Assembly: GCA_025800435.1 (NCBI GenBank)
Contig: JAOXRV010000537.1
Location: forward strand, 1-29,899
Direction: 5' to 3'
Origin: Cellvibrionaceae bacterium
Lineage (GTDB): Bacteria; Pseudomonadota; Gammaproteobacteria; Pseudomonadales; Cellvibrionaceae
Length of the DNA stretch: 29,899 nt
The position numbers were made by a program, and so were the translations under genes. The notes beneath the pieces were generated by a model. It was not told the DNA's origin. It did not search any database and saw nothing but the letters and a program-made list of their open reading frames with translations. Every line of letters starts with the position of its first letter. Position 1 is the first letter of the stretch. Shown in pieces: positions 1-7,726 of this stretch.

Positions 1-1
1 C

Positions 2-94
2 TACAGCAGCCGCTCCAAACTGGCCAATACCCGAGGCAAACTGATCAGCCAGGGTATCGAAACCCTGGTGATCGAGCGCGAGGCGCAACGCTAG
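2..94 (+). CDS. C-terminal fragment of a SPOR-domain protein (5' end outside window)
   Basis: The reading frame open from base 2 ends at the TAG at 92-94 and gives 30 residues, from YSSRSKLANT to VIEREAQR. These match the C-terminal end of the SPOR domain of the minus-strand gene at 554-1153, differing only at the last residue (R here, P there). Bases 1-84 are identical to the reverse complement of 564-647, and the two copies diverge at once after base 84. SPOR domains bind denuded septal peptidoglycan. Only the tail is visible, so it cannot be told whether this is an intact second gene, a duplicated fragment or a contig-end assembly artefact. Confidence 0.55.
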   Translation, partial: YSSRSKLANTRGKLISQGIETLVIEREAQR

Positions 95-144
95 TTTTGT
101 GGCCTCACTGACGCACAAAACCGCCACCTATGGCAACAGAACCC

Positions 145-257
145 AGCTTGAGGGGTGGGGGGTACTTTCTCCGTTCCAAAAACGCGCCATCCAGGCGCTG
201 CCCCCCGTTTCATCCCGAAGCCTAGTCACTGCGAAAGCACCCCCCACCCCTCAAGCT
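145..257. repeat. Long inverted repeat, G-rich arms (element 1)
   Basis: Arm 145-169 pairs with 233-257 over 24 of 25 positions, with a run of GGGGTGGGGGG in the left arm. The 63-base interior has its own perfect palindrome, GCGCC (184-188) with GGCGC (194-198). The arrangement resembles a REP-type or miniature inverted-repeat element, or a large bidirectional hairpin between converging genes. No transposase is nearby and no target-site duplication was identified. Confidence 0.6.
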
Positions 258-342
258 TACATCTCGCAGAACCTCTAGCTGCTGAGCACTAGCAATAACT
301 CTTTCTGCTTGTACAGTCTTAGGAATCATTTAGTTGTAGAGT

Positions 343-446
343 CTTGTGGTGGGTAAGGGGTTTTGGGGGCTTGGGAGCCAGGGATGGCGGACGAGAGCCC
401 CAGGGATGGGTTTATGCGTCCCCCAGAACCCCTTACCCACCACAAG
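343..446. repeat. Long inverted repeat, G-rich arms (element 2)
   Basis: Arm 343-369 pairs with 420-446 over 26 of 27 positions, starting CTTGTGGTGGGTAAGGGG. The interior carries a small palindrome GCCA-GGGA-TGGC at 377-388 and a second CAGGGATGG copy near 401-409. Its design parallels the repeat at 145-257 although the sequences differ. I read it as a REP-like or miniature element. Its family cannot be named from sequence alone. Confidence 0.6.
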
Positions 447-542
447 GCTCGGGGTCGAAGCCACTTTTTGATCCAGGCAACACATCTGGTCATAATTTTC
501 CCCGAGCAGCAATGGGTCTGTACAAATTGGGCCAGACCAGGG

Positions 543-563
543 CCAGCCTTAGGTTAAGGCTGG
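543..563 (-). terminator. Hairpin overlapping the SPOR gene stop codon
   Basis: A perfect 9-bp stem (543-551 with 555-563) with a 3-base loop includes the TAA stop of the minus-strand SPOR gene. The sequence beyond it on the minus strand is not T-rich, so it could aid termination or protect the mRNA end but is not a textbook intrinsic terminator. Confidence 0.3.
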
Positions 564-1153
564 GCCTCGCGCTCGATCACCAGGGTTTCGATACCCTGGC
601 TGATCAGTTTGCCTCGGGTATTGGCCAGTTTGGAGCGGCTGCTGTAGGGGCCAACCAGTACCCGGTGCCAGATGCTGCCATTGCGCACTTTAACTTTTTC
701 GACCTGGGCGTCAAAGCCGGTGATCGCCAGTTTGGCGTGTAGCTGGTCGGCTTCGTTGGGGCTGCGGAAGGAGCCTACCTGGAGCAGGTACTCCATGTTT
801 TTTTGCTCGCGCTCGCCGCCGCCATCGTAGGCATCGGGAGATTTTTCCACCACCACTTCGGATTCTTTCAGCAGCTCGTAAAAATCAAAGCGCGGTTGTG
901 GCACCTCGGGTTTTTTCTCGGCCGCTGGCTTTTCGGCGGCCGCCACTTGCGCTGCCGGGGTTTGGTCTGGGGCGGGAATTACGCCGGACAGGAACAGCAA
1001 AAAGGTGGCAAAGCTACCCAGCAGCAAACCGGCACTAAACCAAACCCAGCCGCCGGCGTTTTGGTTGCTGTTTTTTTTGCTGTTGCTCTTGCGCCGCTTG
1101 GCGGTGCCGCTGCGGCTGTTGGCGCGGCGCTTTTTGGCAAAGTCCTGGCTCAT
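554..1153 (-). CDS. FtsN-like SPOR-domain cell-division protein
   Basis: This 199-residue protein has a very basic, Asn/Ser-rich cytoplasmic N-terminus (1-32), one membrane segment (about 35-59), an Ala/Pro/Glu periplasmic linker, a short FDFYELLKESEVVVE segment (about 89-103), and a C-terminal SPOR domain (about 120-196, starting YLLQVGSF). That is the usual layout of the FtsN-like protein found near priA/argS and hslVU in pseudomonads. By family, it would sit in the inner membrane and bind septal peptidoglycan. It starts at an ATG 39 bases after the priA stop on the same strand and is probably co-transcribed with it. Its 3' end is duplicated in inverted orientation at the window edge. Strict orthology to E. 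coli ftsN cannot be shown from sequence this divergent. Confidence 0.85.
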   Translation of the reverse strand: MSQDFAKKRRANSRSGTAKRRKSNSKKNSNQNAGGWVWFSAGLLLGSFATFLLFLSGVIPAPDQTPAAQVAAAEKPAAEKKPEVPQPRFDFYELLKESEVVVEKSPDAYDGGGEREQKNMEYLLQVGSFRSPNEADQLHAKLAITGFDAQVEKVKVRNGSIWHRVLVGPYSSRSKLANTRGKLISQGIETLVIEREAQP

Positions 1154-1192
1154 GGTGTGGCGGGTTCCTAAGTACTGCGAAAGGCGCGTATT

Positions 1193-3412
1193 CTACATCA
1201 TGTCCAGCGGATCTACATCCAGTGAACAGCGCATTTTGGCGGGTAGTTTGCTTTGTTCCAAATGTGCTTTTAGCTGACTTAACAAACCCTGAAGTTGAGC
1301 CCTTTCGGCGGCGTTAAACTGCAATTGGTAGCGGAACATACGCTTGCGCTTTTCCATGGGTGCCGGAAATGGGCCGAGGTACATCAGCGCCGGGCTCGGT
1401 GCCTGGGCCTGTTCCAGCCAGTGGCGTAAATTCTGTAAAAAATGCTCCGCGGCCTCTGGCTTGGGGCTGTCACAGTGCAGCAGTGCCAGGTGGCGGTAGG
1501 GGGGCATCTGCGCCAGTTGGCGCTCGCGCAGCAGTTGCCGGGCAAATAGATGGTAGCCCTGTTGCAGCAGGGTTTGCAGCAGCGGGTGCTCGGCGTGGTG
1601 AGATTGAATAATCACTCGCCCGGGTTTATCGGCGCGGCCGGCGCGGCCGGCCACTTGGGTAATTAACTGGCCCATGCGTTCGGGGCCGCGAAAATCGCCA
1701 CTAAACAGCCCGCCGTCCGCATCCACAATGACCACCAATGTTACATCGGGAAAGTGGTGGCCCTTGGCCAGCATTTGGGTGCCCAACAAAATACAGGGCT
1801 GGCCCTGTTCAATCTGGGCCAGTTTGTTTTGCATGGCCTTTTTACCGCGGGTGGTGTCGCGGTCGATACGGATAATTTTATGGTCGCTAAAGTGCTCGCC
1901 CAGGGTTTGTTCGGTGCGCTCGGTACCGTAGCCCTGGCCGATCAGCTCGCGGCTAAAACAGGCTGGGCACTGCAGCGGCTCGCGTGCGCTGGCCTCGCAG
2001 TGGTGGCAGCGCAGCTGGTGTTGGCGCCGGTGCAGTGTCATGCGCGCACTGCAGTGCTGGCATTGGGCCACCCAGCCACAGTGGTGGCACATAAGGCTTG
2101 GGGCATAGCCGCGCCGATTTAAAAACACCAATACCTGGTTGCCCGCGGCCAAGGTATCGCCAATGGCGCTGAGGCTGTCGGCGCTAAGCCCGCCGAGCAG
2201 GCTCTGCTGGCGAATATCTTGGCAGCTTAAGCTCGGCGGCTTGGCATTGCCGGCGCGGTGGGTCAGGCGCAGGTGTTGATAGCGGCCATTGATGGCATTG
2301 TGCAGGGTCTCCAGGGCCGGGGTGGCGGTACCCAGTACAATCGGGATATCCAGTTGCCGGGCCCGGTACACCGCCAAATCCCGAGCCGAGTAGCGCACCC
2401 CGTCCTGCTGTTTAAACGACAGGTCGTGCTCTTCATCAATAATAATAATACCCAGTGCCGCCATGGGGGTGAATATTGCCGAGCGGGTGCCGATCACCAC
2501 CCCGGCCTGGCCGGCCCGGGCCATGGTCCAGGCCTGCAGCCGCTCGCGGTCGTTAAGCCCCGAGTGAATGGCCACCACCGAGCAGTTAAAGCGCTGCTCA
2601 AAACGGGCTAGGGTCTGGGGGGTTAGGCCAATTTCGGGAATCAGCACCAGGGCCTGGCGGCCGGCCACAAGACAGGCCTCAATGGCTTGAAGATAGACTT
2701 CGGTCTTGCCGCTGCCGGTGGTGCCTTCTATTAAATAGCAGCCAAACTGGTGGTAGCGCAGCTGGTCGAGGGCGGCTTGTTGCTCGTCGTTAAGTGCCAG
2801 GCTAGGCTGGCGCAGGGCTTGCGCACAGGGGGCCAGTGTGGCCAGGGGTTGTTGGCGCCACTGGGCCAGGCCCTTGTCGATAAGTGCTTTAATAATAGGG
2901 CTGCCAATATTGGCAGCCTTGAGCTGGGTCTTATCCTGCGCTTGTTGCTGCAGTAGCGCCAGTAACTCGGCTTGCTTTTTGGCCTTAGCGAGGGCGCCTT
3001 CGGGCAGGCCTTGGCCCTCTTGGCTAAGTTGCAGCAATTGCTTGGCGGCGGCTTGTGGCTGCTGGCCCTGGCGCAGCAGTGCGGGCAGGGCGGTGCTGAT
3101 GGTCTCGCCCAAGGGGCTTTGATAGTAGCGGGCGCAAAACTCCAACAGCTGTAATAGCTGCGGGTCGAGCAGCGGCTCGCTATCGAGCAGGGCAGTGACG
3201 GCCTTGAGTTTGCGCGGGTCCTGCTCGCTGTGCTCGGCTTGTTCCAGTACCAGGCCTACCAGTTGGCGCTGGCCAAAGGGCACTTGTACGCGGCTGCCCC
3301 GTTGGTATTGCCGCCCGGTTTGGCCCAGGTAATCGAAGCTGCGCCCCAGGGGAACGGGCAGGGCTACCCGCACAATTGGGGGCTGGGGGCTGGTGCTTGT
3401 CATAGGGGGCAT
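1193..3412 (-). CDS. priA: Primosomal protein N' (replication restart helicase PriA)
   Basis: PriA is a superfamily 2 DNA helicase that recognises stalled forks and loads the primosome for DnaB. The protein has 739 residues, close to the family length. It shows an N-terminal DNA-binding region with FDY near 26-28, a Walker A motif GTTGSGKT at 230-237, a DEEH Walker B box at 326-329, and the eight-cysteine zinc domain (Cys 442, 445, 451, 454, 469, 472, 482, 485) typical of PriA. A VAGRAGR helicase motif VI follows. Two in-frame ATGs (3412 and 3403) are possible starts and neither has a strong Shine-Dalgarno. The gene diverges from rpmE, and argS, which follows priA in Pseudomonas, is absent here. 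Confidence 0.97.
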   Translation of the reverse strand: MPPMTSTSPQPPIVRVALPVPLGRSFDYLGQTGRQYQRGSRVQVPFGQRQLVGLVLEQAEHSEQDPRKLKAVTALLDSEPLLDPQLLQLLEFCARYYQSPLGETISTALPALLRQGQQPQAAAKQLLQLSQEGQGLPEGALAKAKKQAELLALLQQQAQDKTQLKAANIGSPIIKALIDKGLAQWRQQPLATLAPCAQALRQPSLALNDEQQAALDQLRYHQFGCYLIEGTTGSGKTEVYLQAIEACLVAGRQALVLIPEIGLTPQTLARFEQRFNCSVVAIHSGLNDRERLQAWTMARAGQAGVVIGTRSAIFTPMAALGIIIIDEEHDLSFKQQDGVRYSARDLAVYRARQLDIPIVLGTATPALETLHNAINGRYQHLRLTHRAGNAKPPSLSCQDIRQQSLLGGLSADSLSAIGDTLAAGNQVLVFLNRRGYAPSLMCHHCGWVAQCQHCSARMTLHRRQHQLRCHHCEASAREPLQCPACFSRELIGQGYGTERTEQTLGEHFSDHKIIRIDRDTTRGKKAMQNKLAQIEQGQPCILLGTQMLAKGHHFPDVTLVVIVDADGGLFSGDFRGPERMGQLITQVAGRAGRADKPGRVIIQSHHAEHPLLQTLLQQGYHLFARQLLRERQLAQMPPYRHLALLHCDSPKPEAAEHFLQNLRHWLEQAQAPSPALMYLGPFPAPMEKRKRMFRYQLQFNAAERAQLQGLLSQLKAHLEQSKLPAKMRCSLDVDPLDMM

Positions 3413-3476
3413 AGTACTGATGATTTGCCGCTATTATAGGCCTGCACCGGCCGCCCACAAGAGCGATGGAATTTGC

Positions 3477-3504
3477 TTGCGTTCTGGTCCGGTTCTGTTA
3501 GTAT
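3477..3504 (+). promoter_or_regulatory. Candidate sigma-70 promoter for rpmE
   Basis: TTGCGT (3477-3482) and TAGTAT (3499-3504) are separated by 16 bases, about 105 bases before the rpmE start. This would leave a leader of roughly 100 bases. The call rests only on hexamer similarity and position in the priA-rpmE divergent gap. Confidence 0.3.
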
Positions 3505-3610
3505 GCGCCGTCTATTTTTTGGCCGTAAGGCCGAGCAGCACATTAACACGGTGGCCGTGTCGGGCGCGAATGACCCGGTGGCGGCACCACGATGACTAAT
3601 GAGGCCCCCT

Positions 3611-3823
3611 ATGAAAGCTGATATCCACCCCAATTACGGCGAAATGACTGCCAGTTGTTCCTGCGGCAACGTCATTAAGACCGGCTCTACCATGCCCAAG
3701 GAAATTCACTTGGATGTATGTTCCGAGTGCCACCCTTTCTACACCGGTAAGCAAAAGGTTGTAGACACAGGTGGTCGTATCGATCGCTTTAAGAAGCGTT
3801 TCGGCAGCCGCATCAAGAATTAA
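3611..3823 (+). CDS. rpmE: 50S ribosomal protein L31 (zinc-binding form)
   Basis: The 70-residue product begins MKADIHPNY, the conserved L31 N-terminus. An in-frame ATG at 3599 would add four residues not seen in the family, and GAGG at 3601-3604 is well placed for the 3611 start. Cysteines 16, 18, 37 and 40 form the CxC...CxxC zinc site of the zinc-containing L31 type, as opposed to the cysteine-free paralogue used under zinc starvation. The gene sits between divergent priA and the malic enzyme, as in Pseudomonas, and is closed by a strong terminator, so it is probably a single-gene transcript. Confidence 0.97.
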   Translation: MKADIHPNYGEMTASCSCGNVIKTGSTMPKEIHLDVCSECHPFYTGKQKVVDTGGRIDRFKKRFGSRIKN

Positions 3824-3841
3824 GCGCGCCGTACTGCTTTG

Positions 3842-3871
3842 CAAAAACCCGGCTATATCGCCGGGTTTTTT
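3842..3871 (+). terminator. Intrinsic terminator of rpmE
   Basis: Stem AACCCGGC (3846-3853) and GCCGGGTT (3860-3867) close a 6-base loop and run into a T stretch ending at 3871. It lies 18 bases after the rpmE stop. Confidence 0.93.
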
Positions 3872-4184
3872 GTGCCTGCCTATCCGGGTTTGCCCTATAT
3901 CTCAGGTGGATTTTCACTATTGCCTAATTGAATAGACCGGGATTTAGGCCAATTTAACCTTGCTATTGGGTTGATAGCGACAGATAGGGGCTTTTAGGGG
4001 CTTTTTGCGCGATCAATGTGGTTACAATTGTCATTGATGGCGGACGGCGCTGGGGGGTATGCTTAGCCACCCTTTCAAATGGCCGTCAGAGCTTTGTGGG
4101 AAAAACGACAAAACCATGGCGCGCACTCAGTATTAAACCTTGTGGCCGCGCCAACACAAACGTATAGCAATAGTGGTTGGGATC
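3872..4184 (+). other. Intergenic region upstream of the malic enzyme
   Basis: No gene is visible. A weak promoter candidate is TTGATG (4034-4039) and TATGCT (4058-4063) with an 18-base spacer. GGGGCTTTT occurs twice in tandem near 3987-4005. Nothing else stands out. Confidence 0.4.
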
Positions 4185-5450
4185 ATGTCAGACAACTTCA
4201 AAAAAGCGGCGCTGGATTACCACGCCTTTCCTCGCCCCGGCAAACTCAGTATTGAGCTGAGCACCTCGGCGGAAACCCAAGAAGACCTCTCCTTGGCCTA
4301 CAGTCCCGGGGTGGCTGAGCCAGTGCGGGAGATCGCCAAAGACGCGGAAAACGCCTTTAAATACACCCTCAAAGGCAATCTGGTAGCGGTTATCACTGAC
4401 GGCAGCGCAATTCTTGGTCTTGGTAATCTGGGCCCCTTGGCCAGTAAGCCAGTAATGGAAGGCAAGAGCCTGTTGTTTAAACGCTTTGCCGGTATCGACT
4501 CGGTCGATGTTGAGGTGGATGCGGAATCGCCCCAGGCGTTTATTGAGACGGTTGAGCGGATCGCCAATACCTACGGCGGTATCAACCTCGAAGATATCAA
4601 GGCGCCCGAGTGTTTTGAGATTGAAAAGGCTCTGATCGAGCGCTGCCAAATACCCATCTTCCACGACGACCAGCACGGCACCGCGATTGTAACCGTTGCC
4701 GGTTTGATCAACGCGCTGGAAATTCAGGGCAAAACCATCAGCGAAGCCAAGATTGTCTGCCTGGGTGCGGGTGCTGCCGCCCACGCCTGTTGTCACTTGA
4801 TGATCAGCGCTGGCGCCAAGCTCGAAAATATCACCATGCTCGACAGTAAAGGTGTTATCTACGCTGGCCGCGCCAATCTCAACCAGTACAAAGAGATGTT
4901 TGCGCACGAGTCCGACGCCCGCACCTTGGATGATGCCATCGACGGCGCCGATGCTTTTCTCGGCGTATCTGGCCCCAATTTATTATCGGTTGAGCAGCTC
5001 AATAAGATGGCGCCCAAGCCCGTTGTATTCGCCTGTTCAAACCCAGACCCCGAGATCAACCCGTCGGTTGCCAACGCTGCCCGCGACGATTTGATTATGG
5101 CCACTGGCCGCTCGGATTACCCCAACCAAGTAAACAATGTTTTGTGTTTCCCCTTCCTGTTCCGGGGCACTTTGGATGTGCGCGCCAGCGCCATTAACGA
5201 AGAGATGAAACTGGCGGCGGTAGAGGCGATTCGCGAGCTGGCCAAGCAGCCGGTACCAGCGGAAGTGAAGGCCGCCTACGGCGGTGCCGAGCTGAGCTTT
5301 GGCTCCGATTATATTCTGCCCAAGCCCACCGACGAGCGCCTGCTCGGCGCGGTTGCAGCGGCGGTTGCACAAGCGGCGGTGGATACCGGTGTGGCGCGTT
5401 TGCCTTACCCCAGTCATTACCCGCTGCGCAATATAGGCGATGTTAAATAA
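4185..5450 (+). CDS. NAD(P)-dependent malic enzyme (short form)
   Basis: The enzyme oxidatively decarboxylates malate to pyruvate, yielding NAD(P)H, and links the TCA cycle to gluconeogenic growth. The 421 residues start MSDNFKKAALDYH. An in-frame TTG at 4140 would add 15 residues with no family counterpart. Visible motifs are LAYSPGVAEPV (38-48), a lysine in PVMEGKSLLFK (K94), the NLEDIKAPECFEIE metal/substrate segment, FHDDQHGTA, and the nucleotide-binding GAGAAAHA turn. The length matches stand-alone malic enzymes such as Pseudomonas PA5046. The phosphotransacetylase-like C-terminal domain of E. coli MaeB is absent. Cofactor preference cannot be read safely from the sequence. A terminator follows, and the next backbone gene would normally be ponA. 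Confidence 0.95.
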   Translation: MSDNFKKAALDYHAFPRPGKLSIELSTSAETQEDLSLAYSPGVAEPVREIAKDAENAFKYTLKGNLVAVITDGSAILGLGNLGPLASKPVMEGKSLLFKRFAGIDSVDVEVDAESPQAFIETVERIANTYGGINLEDIKAPECFEIEKALIERCQIPIFHDDQHGTAIVTVAGLINALEIQGKTISEAKIVCLGAGAAAHACCHLMISAGAKLENITMLDSKGVIYAGRANLNQYKEMFAHESDARTLDDAIDGADAFLGVSGPNLLSVEQLNKMAPKPVVFACSNPDPEINPSVANAARDDLIMATGRSDYPNQVNNVLCFPFLFRGTLDVRASAINEEMKLAAVEAIRELAKQPVPAEVKAAYGGAELSFGSDYILPKPTDERLLGAVAAAVAQAAVDTGVARLPYPSHYPLRNIGDVK

Positions 5451-5502
5451 CACTATTAAATAACACCGTGTAGCGCAGTCGTATACCGCTGCGCCCCGCA
5501 AC

Positions 5503-5526
5503 GCCCTGCCACGGCAGGGCTTTTTT
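5503..5526 (+). terminator. Intrinsic terminator of the malic enzyme gene
   Basis: GCCCTGC (5503-5509) pairs with GCAGGGC (5514-5520) around a 4-base loop and is followed by six T. It also marks the last backbone feature before the accessory block. Confidence 0.92.
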
Positions 5527-5591
5527 GTCAGTGTGCCAAGCAGGCGTTGCCCAGTGCGACTTGGTGACGGCAGTGCTTAAGCGGGGCGATT

Positions 5592-6929
5592 TTAAGACTG
5601 TGTTGGCTCATCTTGCGATTGTGTCAGTAGTGTCTTTGAAAATGCAGGCCATTCAATGTAGAACGCACTTCCCCCTAGGTCAGAGTCTCGATAACCAACT
5701 TTGCCCTCATGCTTTCGCATTATTAAATCGACAAACGCAAGACCCAACCCTATTCCCCCTGTAGACCTAGATCTGCTCGCGTCAGCTCTGCTAAAGGGTA
5801 TAAAGAGTAATGGCTGTTGTTCGGGGGAGATGCCCGGCCCATCATCGTGAATCTCGATAGTTAAGTTGCTCCTCTCGGTTCGAAAAGCTCTTACTTGAAC
5901 GACAAGGTTGGCATGGCGAATGGCGTTATCAATCAGATTTATTATCGCTCGCTTGAGTAAAAGTTCATTGCCACTGGGGCTATCATCGTAGAGGCTGTGA
6001 ATTTCAAATAAAATTTTTATATTTGAATCGTTCAGGTAATCATTGCATACCTTTTGCATCAAATCCTCTAGTGAGAATGTTTGACTTGATATTTTGGTTT
6101 TGAGTTGTAGGCGATTAAACTCTAGAGTGTCGCTCACTGTCGCCTCTAAGGCATCCATATGGCCATCAATCTTTACTAACTCTGCTTTGATTCTCTGGAG
6201 TGAGTCGATCGGCTGCAGTAAATCTAGAGCAAATCGTAAGCGTGATAGCGGTGTTCTCAACTCATGAGGTATTGCGCCGATGATGACTTTTTGATCTAGA
6301 ATTGAGTTTTCAACTACTTCTGTCATTGTGTTAAACCGATGGCATAAGGTTTTAAACGGTTCATCAAATTCTGAATCATTGAGGCGTACTGAGAAATCCC
6401 CTCTGGTTAAGGATATGGTGCTAGCAATGATTTGATCGACTGGTTTTCTTATTTTTTTAGCGAGCTTATAAAACCCCAAGCCGAAAAAAATAAACAATAA
6501 TGCAATCGGCAGCGTCGATTCCCAAACCTCTAATACATCTAGGGGTTCTGGGATTTCAGATATTTTTAAGTAGTAACCCCGTTCATCTATTTGTCGAGCG
6601 ACTTTCCATGATTGGGAATCTTGCTTATTGAAAAAGAGCCCAGGCAAGTCATCCACTGGTTCCCAGTATGGGGTGAGCTTATTTACAATCCCTTCTACCT
6701 CTAAGGGAAACACAATAAGCTGTTTTTCCAATTTTTCGGGCCAACTTGATATTGGCTCATTTTTAAGGTGGGCAATGATTGATTTAGCTTGAGCATTGGC
6801 GATTTGCTGAAATTTATTTTCATTTTGGTCTTGCACAAACAGCCCTATTGCTATTATAAGGGCAACGAGCATCGCAGCGAATAGCAAAGCCATCTGCAGG
6901 TAAATTTTAACAAAAACGGACTGAAACAT
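5592..6929 (-). CDS. RstB-like sensor histidine kinase
   Basis: The 445-residue kinase has two membrane segments (about 8-32 and 139-156) flanking a roughly 105-residue periplasmic sensor, then a HAMP region. The H-box is IPHELRTPLSRLRF with the phosphorylated histidine at 222. Next come the N-box NLIDNAIRH, the G1 box DDGPGIS and the G2 box GGIGLGL. The phrase SRSTGGIGLGLAFV and the LGGSAF ending closely follow the RstB subfamily. Start choice is uncertain: ATG 6929 is used, while an in-frame TTG at 6944 is only one base from an AAGGAG. The gene lies 92 bases downstream of the response regulator it probably phosphorylates. The signal sensed is unknown. A+T content is higher than in the flanking backbone genes. 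Confidence 0.9.
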   Translation of the reverse strand: MFQSVFVKIYLQMALLFAAMLVALIIAIGLFVQDQNENKFQQIANAQAKSIIAHLKNEPISSWPEKLEKQLIVFPLEVEGIVNKLTPYWEPVDDLPGLFFNKQDSQSWKVARQIDERGYYLKISEIPEPLDVLEVWESTLPIALLFIFFGLGFYKLAKKIRKPVDQIIASTISLTRGDFSVRLNDSEFDEPFKTLCHRFNTMTEVVENSILDQKVIIGAIPHELRTPLSRLRFALDLLQPIDSLQRIKAELVKIDGHMDALEATVSDTLEFNRLQLKTKISSQTFSLEDLMQKVCNDYLNDSNIKILFEIHSLYDDSPSGNELLLKRAIINLIDNAIRHANLVVQVRAFRTERSNLTIEIHDDGPGISPEQQPLLFIPFSRADASRSRSTGGIGLGLAFVDLIMRKHEGKVGYRDSDLGGSAFYIEWPAFSKTLLTQSQDEPTQS

Positions 6930-7021
6930 TTTAATTTCGGGCAAGCTCCTTAGTATTTTGTCAGTCTAATCCAACTCAATCCGGAGTTCTGTCAGTAATT
7001 GTAAGTGCAGACAAGCTTAAT

Positions 7022-7726
7022 TCAGCAAGTTAGCATATAGCCCAAGTTACGAATTGTCTTAATAAACCTGTATGGTGGCTTGTCATCATTCATTTTTTTT
7101 CTAAGTGTTGAGATACGCATGTCCATCGAGCGGTCGAGCCCATCGTATTCAATATTGCGAAGATCCCTGTAAAGATCTACACGAGTTACCGTTTCCCCGG
7201 CACGCTTCATAAAGTAGAGTAACAGATGTAATTCAGCTGTGGTGAGGTTAAGCCTGCTATTGTCAAGATAAGCCTCTTGTTTCTTTATGTCTAAAAGTAA
7301 ATTTTGGTTTCTGAGTATTGTCGGCTTGGCTTCAGATGAGGCTTCGGTTGTATTGCCCGAGATTCTACGAAGATGCGCGTTGATATGGGCAAGCAGTATA
7401 TGGGGGCGAACTGGCTTTTCAAGAAATGCATCTGCACCTCTATTTAATGAGTTTATCTCAGAAATTTCATCATCTTTGGCCGTTAACATGATAATAATTC
7501 CTTGATAGCTCGGCCGCACTTTGTGAGCGACTTCAATTCCATTGGTGCCGGGCAGCATGACATCAAGAAGCACCAAATCGGGATTGCTCTCTAGTATTTT
7601 GTGTATAGCTTGTGAGCCATTATCGACGTGGTTTACTGCAAAGCCTTGATCGCTTAGAAAGTCAGATATCATGCCGGCGAGCTCTATATCATCTTCTACA
7701 AGCAGGATGGTTCGATTTTCTTTCAT
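7022..7726 (-). CDS. RstA-like OmpR-family response regulator
   Basis: The 234-residue regulator has a full receiver domain (acidic residues E11, D12 and D13, phosphoacceptor D55, T82, K104) and a C-terminal winged helix. The segment NIEYDGLDRSMDMRISTLRKK and the FIKTIRNLGY ending match the RstA subgroup closely. It is the first gene of a regulator-kinase pair. Its start faces the efflux operon across a 354-base gap holding a three-repeat operator whose core resembles the RstA box. I infer that it activates the efflux operon and the DUF2860 gene pair. Autoregulation is possible because the site lies about 60 bases upstream of its own start. Confidence 0.92.
   Translation of the reverse strand: MKENRTILLVEDDIELAGMISDFLSDQGFAVNHVDNGSQAIHKILESNPDLVLLDVMLPGTNGIEVAHKVRPSYQGIIIMLTAKDDEISEINSLNRGADAFLEKPVRPHILLAHINAHLRRISGNTTEASSEAKPTILRNQNLLLDIKKQEAYLDNSRLNLTTAELHLLLYFMKRAGETVTRVDLYRDLRNIEYDGLDRSMDMRISTLRKKMNDDKPPYRFIKTIRNLGYMLTC

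Larger units (their letters stand above)
95..553. other. Gene-free stretch with two long hairpin elements
   Basis: I see no convincing gene here. The short open frames have no credible ribosome binding site and lie across inverted repeats. The stretch separates the two converging SPOR copies and holds two unrelated long inverted repeats (145-257 and 343-446) that share a design: G-rich outer arms of about 25 bp around a loop with a smaller palindrome built on GCCA/TGGC or GCGCC/GGCGC. Confidence 0.6.

Noticed and set aside
344..742. 132-codon plus-strand frame across the second hairpin element and the SPOR gene end
   Set aside because: Its sequence is translated repeat and antisense SPOR code, with no plausible ribosome binding site.
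3515..3535. T-run with GGCCGTAAGGCC as a terminator
   Set aside because: The T-run precedes the hairpin on the plus strand and becomes an A-run after it on the minus strand, so it cannot work as an intrinsic terminator in either direction.
4188..4907. 239-codon open frame on the minus strand opposite the malic enzyme
   Set aside because: It lies wholly within a well-supported gene on the other strand, has no recognisable motif and no start signal, so it is a shadow of the malic enzyme frame.
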